A DNA stretch of 34,896 nt from an uncultured Nodularia sp. (GTDB lineage: Bacteria; Cyanobacteriota; Cyanobacteriia; Cyanobacteriales; Nostocaceae): assembly GCA_903911355.1 (NCBI GenBank), contig CAIWDD010000135.1, forward strand, positions 1 to 34,896, given 5' to 3'. A program made the translations under genes and the position numbers. Each line of letters opens with the position of its first letter. Position 1 is the first letter of the stretch. The notes below the pieces were generated by a model. That model had not been told where the DNA came from and did no database searches. It saw nothing but the letters and a program-made list of their open reading frames with translations. Positions 30,673 through 34,896 of the stretch are shown here, in pieces.

Positions 30673-33600
30673 TCAAACCACAACCGCCTCTGCAACACCA
30701 CCTTGCATTTTATGCATTGCATCCAGTAAGCTTTGCAGTTGCTGATCGGCTTTCAAGACTGCTAAACCCCTTACCGTTACCTTACCCGGAGAGTAAACAA
30801 AGCGGGTCTTGAGATGTTCTGGTAAGTTGGCTGCTAGTAAATTCCAAGCCGGTTCTTCCATGGGAGTTTCTAAAACAATGTGTTGTTTATTCTCTGGTTT
30901 AATGCGGCTAAATCCTAACTTTTTCGCTACCTGTTTGAGTTCCATTACCCGTAAAAGTTGATTAGCCGGGACTGGTATGGCACCATAGCGATCGCCCCAC
31001 TCCGCCGTGATATACTTTAATTCTTCTGGAGATTTTGCCGCCGCCACTGCCCGGTAAGCACTCATCTTTTGATCCACGTCGGGAATATAATCAGATGGAA
31101 TAAATGCTGTGAGGTTGAGGTCAATTTGAGTATCATCAACTTTGGGTATTTCTTGTCCGCGAATTTCTCGAATCGCCTCTTCTAACATTTCCATATACAA
31201 ATCAAAGCCGATGGCTTCCATTTGACCAGATTGTTCTGCACCTAACAAGTTACCCACACCTCTGATTTCCATATCGCGCATCGCCAGTTGATACCCCGAA
31301 CCAAGTTGGGTAAATTCCTGAATCGCCCGCAGTCTTTGCCGGGCTGCATCGGATAAATTTTCTTGTTTGGGATAGAATAACCAAGCATGGGCTTGTATTC
31401 CCGCCCTTCCCACACGACCACGCAGCTGGTATAATTGAGATAAACCAAAACGGTGAGCATCTTCAATTAAGATTGTGTTGACTCGGGGAATATCTAAACC
31501 AGATTCAATAATTGTTGTGCAGACGAGAATATCCGCATCACCATTACTGAAAGTCAGCATAGTTGATTCTAAATCGCTTTCATCCATTTGACCATGAGCG
31601 ATCGCAAACCTCGCCCCCGGTATCATTTGCCGTAAATTAGTTGTCAGTTCTTCGATGCCTTCCACCCGTGGAACTACATAAAATATTTGTCCTCTTCTGT
31701 CTAATTCCTGACGAATTGCCGTGCGCACCATTTCCGGGTTTAATGGCGCTAGGTGGGTTTTAATAGCTCTTCTGGTAGGGGGTGGTGTGGTAATTAAACT
31801 CATTTCCCGAATTCCCGACAAAGACATATATAAGGTACGGGGAATGGGAGTAGCCGAAAGTGTGAGGACATCAACTTGAGTTTTTAAGGTTTTAATTTTT
31901 TCCTTTTGATTCACCCCAAACCGTTGCTCCTCATCCACCACCAACAGTCCTAAATCACGAAAGGTGACATTCTTACCTAAAATTTGGTGTGTACCGACAA
32001 CTATATCTAATTCCCCCGTGGCTAATCGCTTTTGAATGGCGCGGCGTTCTTCAGCACTACGAAAACGATTCAGTAAGCCAATAGTTACCGGGTAAGGAGC
32101 AAAGCGTTCTTTGAGGGTGTGGTAGTGTTGCTGAGTCAAAATTGTTGTGGGTGCAAGTAGTGCAACTTGCTTACCCGCGGTGACAGCCTTGAAAATAGCC
32201 CGAATTGCTACCTCTGTTTTACCAAAACCCACATCCCCACAAACTAAACGATCCATGGGGCGATCGCTTTCCATATCTCGTTTGACATCTTGTACAGCTT
32301 TGAGCTGATCTATAGTGGCTTGGTAGGGGAATGAGTCTTCCATTTCTTCTTGCCAAGGCATATCTTGGGGATAACTATAGCCTTGTTGTTTAGATCGAGC
32401 TGCATACAGTTTTAGCAAATCCACCGCCAACTTTTTGATGGCCTTACGAACTCGGTTTTTAGTATTTTCCCAAGCCTTACCAGTCATTTTGTGCAGTTCT
32501 GGTGGTTTGTCCCCCGTGCGGCGAAACCGAGATAAAGCAGCGACTTGATCAGCAGCAACTCTGAGGATACCGTCAGCATACTGCACCACCAGATAATCAC
32601 GGGTTTCATGATTAATAGTTAAGCTTTCCAACTTCATAAACTGACCGATTCCGTGACTTTTGTGCACTACATAATCACCTTGACGCAGCTTATTGGGGTC
32701 TACTTGCTTAGAAGTGGCTTGGCGACGCTTGCGGATATACCCCGGTGTCGCCAGGGAATGCTGTCCGTAAAATTCCCGATCAGTGATGACTATCAGTCGA
32801 AATGTAGGCAGGATAAAACCTTCTAGTTCCGCTAAACCGGAATACTTTATAGCTGTAGGTATATGGTTAATTTGCAATTTATCAATTGCTTGGTAGTCCC
32901 GCGGATTGGGGACAAATTGCGCCGGACAATCGTGTTCTTGTAGTAGAGAGACAGAACGGGAAGGTTGGGCAGAAATCAGCCAAATGGAGAAATTGCGATC
33001 GCGTTCTTGTCGCAGAATGTCCGCCAGCTTGCCAAATTGGTGTGGTGTTACGGGCAATGAGCGGCTAGCAAGATTTATACCACTGTTCTCTTCGGCTAAT
33101 TCAGATAAATATAAAGTTTTAAACTTAGTTACATCTATGAGGCATTCATCAAAAGACCGATGAATTTTGGGTAATTCTGAGAAAATCGGGCTAGATTCTT
33201 CCCTATGACTCATACCCCATTGTTCCTGGGCATTTTCTACCCAGCGATCGCTATGTGCACGACACTGTTCTGGTTCATCAACAGCAATCAGGGTATTTTC
33301 ACTTAAATAATCTAAGAGTGATGCTGGTTTTGTGAAAGCCAACCCCAGAAAACGACGACTCCCTTCTAGAAGTTCCGAGTCTGATTTCCCCTCAACCTGA
33401 TCTTGTAATGCTTCCCAGACAATAGGAGCAAAACTAGTGGGAGTCAGGGTAATTTGGTCAATTTTATCAAGGGCAGAACGTTGACTAGCAGCATCAAATT
33501 CGCGGATTTTCTCAATCTCGTCACCAAACCACTCTAATCTAACTGGCATTCCCGAAGAAACAGGAAAGACATCGACAATATCACCGCGCCGACTCCATTG

Positions 33601-34131
33601 ACCTTCTGTTTCCACCAGTGGTACTCTTTCATACCCCAAACTGGTAATTTTTGCCCCGAAGGTATCCAGGTCAAACTCCATCCCCCGCTTTACAGTCAGA
33701 CAGAAAGGTATAAAAGCTGCTGGTGGTGGTAAATGGGGTTGTAACGCCCCAGCAGTAGCGACAATTGCAAGATTGGTGTTACTTTCCCCCTTACCATTTA
33801 CCAAATCAGCCAGAACTTGCATCTGTCCCCAGGTCATTTCCGTTTCCGGGTCAAAGGGTTCATAAGGAGAGGCTTCGGAAGTGGGGTAAAAATGCACCGT
33901 CTGCCATCCCATAGCCTCCAACTGTGCATAAGCGCGTCCGCCTTCCTCCAGAGTTGGAACTACTACCAATAAATTTCTGCCAGAATTTTGGGCCAATGCT
34001 GAAGCTATTAGACCTTTGGGTAGGCGAGAAATGCCATTTAACCGCAATTCTTGTTGGCGATTTAACTGAGAAAGTAATTCAGTGTTGAGCGGCGATCGCC
34101 CCAAGGCGCGCACAATAGAAGAAAATGCCAT
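30673..34131 (-). CDS. mfd: Transcription-repair coupling factor
   Basis: A 1152-aa protein, against 1148 in E. coli. Mfd recognises RNA polymerase stalled at DNA lesions, removes it by upstream translocation and recruits UvrA. It has the N-terminal UvrB-like module (~1-330), the RNA-polymerase-interacting CarD-like domain ([14 protein letters not shown] from ~485), then the RecG-like translocase with Walker A GDVGFGKT (~632-639), DEEQ (733-736), [16 protein letters not shown] and [10 protein letters not shown]-terminal TRCF domain follows. All motifs are intact. It appears monocistronic; the 3' end lies 109 nt from the glycosyltransferase start. Confidence 0.97.
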   Translation of the reverse strand: MAFSSIVRALGRSPLNTELLSQLNRQQELRLNGISRLPKGLIASALAQNSGRNLLVVVPTLEEGGRAYAQLEAMGWQTVHFYPTSEASPYEPFDPETEMTWGQMQVLADLVNGKGESNTNLAIVATAGALQPHLPPPAAFIPFCLTVKRGMEFDLDTFGAKITSLGYERVPLVETEGQWSRRGDIVDVFPVSSGMPVRLEWFGDEIEKIREFDAASQRSALDKIDQITLTPTSFAPIVWEALQDQVEGKSDSELLEGSRRFLGLAFTKPASLLDYLSENTLIAVDEPEQCRAHSDRWVENAQEQWGMSHREESSPIFSELPKIHRSFDECLIDVTKFKTLYLSELAEENSGINLASRSLPVTPHQFGKLADILRQERDRNFSIWLISAQPSRSVSLLQEHDCPAQFVPNPRDYQAIDKLQINHIPTAIKYSGLAELEGFILPTFRLIVITDREFYGQHSLATPGYIRKRRQATSKQVDPNKLRQGDYVVHKSHGIGQFMKLESLTINHETRDYLVVQYADGILRVAADQVAALSRFRRTGDKPPELHKMTGKAWENTKNRVRKAIKKLAVDLLKLYAARSKQQGYSYPQDMPWQEEMEDSFPYQATIDQLKAVQDVKRDMESDRPMDRLVCGDVGFGKTEVAIRAIFKAVTAGKQVALLAPTTILTQQHYHTLKERFAPYPVTIGLLNRFRSAEERRAIQKRLATGELDIVVGTHQILGKNVTFRDLGLLVVDEEQRFGVNQKEKIKTLKTQVDVLTLSATPIPRTLYMSLSGIREMSLITTPPPTRRAIKTHLAPLNPEMVRTAIRQELDRRGQIFYVVPRVEGIEELTTNLRQMIPGARFAIAHGQMDESDLESTMLTFSNGDADILVCTTIIESGLDIPRVNTILIEDAHRFGLSQLYQLRGRVGRAGIQAHAWLFYPKQENLSDAARQRLRAIQEFTQLGSGYQLAMRDMEIRGVGNLLGAEQSGQMEAIGFDLYMEMLEEAIREIRGQEIPKVDDTQIDLNLTAFIPSDYIPDVDQKMSAYRAVAAAKSPEELKYITAEWGDRYGAIPVPANQLLRVMELKQVAKKLGFSRIKPENKQHIVLETPMEEPAWNLLAANLPEHLKTRFVYSPGKVTVRGLAVLKADQQLQSLLDAMHKMQGGVAEAVVV

Positions 34132-34360
34132 AAGTTTTACTACAGGAGGAAGTCCTTAAAAATCACAGAAATTACAGTTAGTTTATATTCACCATTTTAA
34201 GAGTGTTCCAGCCGTTATTAACTTCACTTACAGAATTATCCTCATACTTACCGGGAGCCAGAGGGGACATGACCAATGACATCTGTGGTTAATTTTTCTT
34301 ATTAATTCTCGACAATCACCAACACAGCGGTAAAAGCTCTCCTATGATTACTAAATACTT

Positions 34361-34896
34361 GTGCGATTCGTTCTCTCCAAATGAGTAGAAATGCTCAAGG
34401 ATGAGAGGCAAGACTGGGTTAAACCAGATTCCTGTAACTGTGTGTTCATGTGGGTGAGAATCCCATCCCCTAGGTGCAAGGGTGACAGCATTTCCCTTAC
34501 GGTAGCGACTAGCCATCAATCCGTAAAGCAGGGAGAAAAGGCGTTCCTACTGGGAGCCTAACCTGGTACACGTCGAGCAAAGTACCCATGAGTAGTCAAC
34601 AAAGATGTGTTTGAAACGTCGTTAAGTAAAACCAGCCAAATCAGGCTGACAGGCTGGAACCAAAAGGTAAAGGATAAGGAAACGGCTATTTAGTTTTAGA
34701 CCGTTATGCACTTCCGATAAACCCGGCGTACAGCATCACTCTAAAGGTACATAGAATGGACACACGGAACGAAGTAACCCCTTGCTAGCTCTTTTAGTAG
34801 GTCGAAACTAAAAGTAGGTGCTAACCGGATGCTGCAAGTGGGGAAGATTGAGTCAGAAGCGAACGCTTAGGGTAATGCCTAAGATATGCTGACAGA
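34361..34896 (+). mobile_element. Group II intron, 5' part (runs off the window)
   Basis: The element begins with the group II 5' consensus GTGCG at 34361, followed by ~525 nt of structured, non-coding sequence typical of domains I-III of cyanobacterial introns, including GGAACGAAGTAACCCC and CGAACGCTTAGGG. Exon recognition can be reconstructed. EBS2 AGTAGTC (34591-34597) pairs with upstream GATTACT (34346-34352) with one G-U pair. EBS1 AAGTA (34624-34628) pairs with TACTT (34356-34360), immediately before the splice site. A start codon at 34886 (ATGCTGACAGA) is where the intron-encoded reverse transcriptase/maturase would begin in domain IV. Domains V-VI and the 3' exon lie outside the window. 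Probably a IIB-type intron. Confidence 0.85.
34886..34896 (+). CDS. Possible start of the intron-encoded protein (partial)
   Basis: An ATG opens a frame that continues off the window edge. Only three full codons are seen, so the call rests wholly on its position at the end of the ribozyme's domain III/IV region. An ATG slightly upstream (34875) is closed after five codons. Confidence 0.35.

Noticed and set aside
34316-34519. A 67-aa minus-strand frame
   Set aside because: It lies across the group II intron 5' end; the ribozyme sequence explains this region better.

Overview
The window looks like a chromosomal segment of a filamentous, probably heterocyst-forming cyanobacterium (Nostocales). 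The evidence is dense HIP1-type octamers (GCGATCGC), intergenic GGGAAYR heptamers of the STRR type known from heterocystous cyanobacteria, a full-length sucrose synthase, a type II NADH dehydrogenase, DUF4359 and DUF2157/GDYXXLXY proteins, and a cyanobacterial-type group II intron. The genus cannot be named from the sequence alone.

Layout. 1-4100: a large SNF2-type helicase with a C-terminal DUF3883 (NOV_C) nuclease-like domain, with copies of one 194-bp MITE-like repeat on both sides. 4100-6140: a translationally coupled operon (DUF4359, sirohydrochlorin chelatase, cobA) for the sirohaem/corrin branch, and a divergent tRNA-His with its own promoter. 6141-9800: a terminator hairpin, susA, then two paralogous peptidoglycan-binding proteins. 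9800-11068: a 1.27-kb gene-poor stretch with a second full repeat copy and several hairpins. 11068-15135: a GH57/DUF3536 enzyme converging on a type II NADH dehydrogenase.

15300-25450 is the most unusual part. A four-gene plus-strand operon encodes a 112-aa protein of unknown function, a MotA/ExbB-like channel with a long coiled-coil tail (ZorA-like), an OmpA-family motor protein (ZorB-like) and an EH-signature-like protein (ZorC-like), closed by a strong Rho-independent terminator. It resembles type I Zorya anti-phage defence but has no adjacent ZorD helicase. It is followed by a ParM-like actin with a small overlapping partner. Convergent to these, on the minus strand, lie a GIY-YIG nuclease, a bacterial dynamin-like GTPase and a small HNH nuclease. 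I read this as an accessory, probably defence-related island. Whether the distant DUF3883 helicase supplies the ZorD function is conjecture.

25500-34131 returns to ordinary genes: an RsmB/NOP-family RNA methyltransferase, a DUF2157 membrane protein with its GDYXXLXY partner, a small exported protein, a GT4 glycosyltransferase and mfd. From 34361 to the end lies the 5' part of a group II intron. It starts with GTGCG, its exon-binding sites can be paired with the upstream exon, and the window ends just as its intron-encoded protein would begin.
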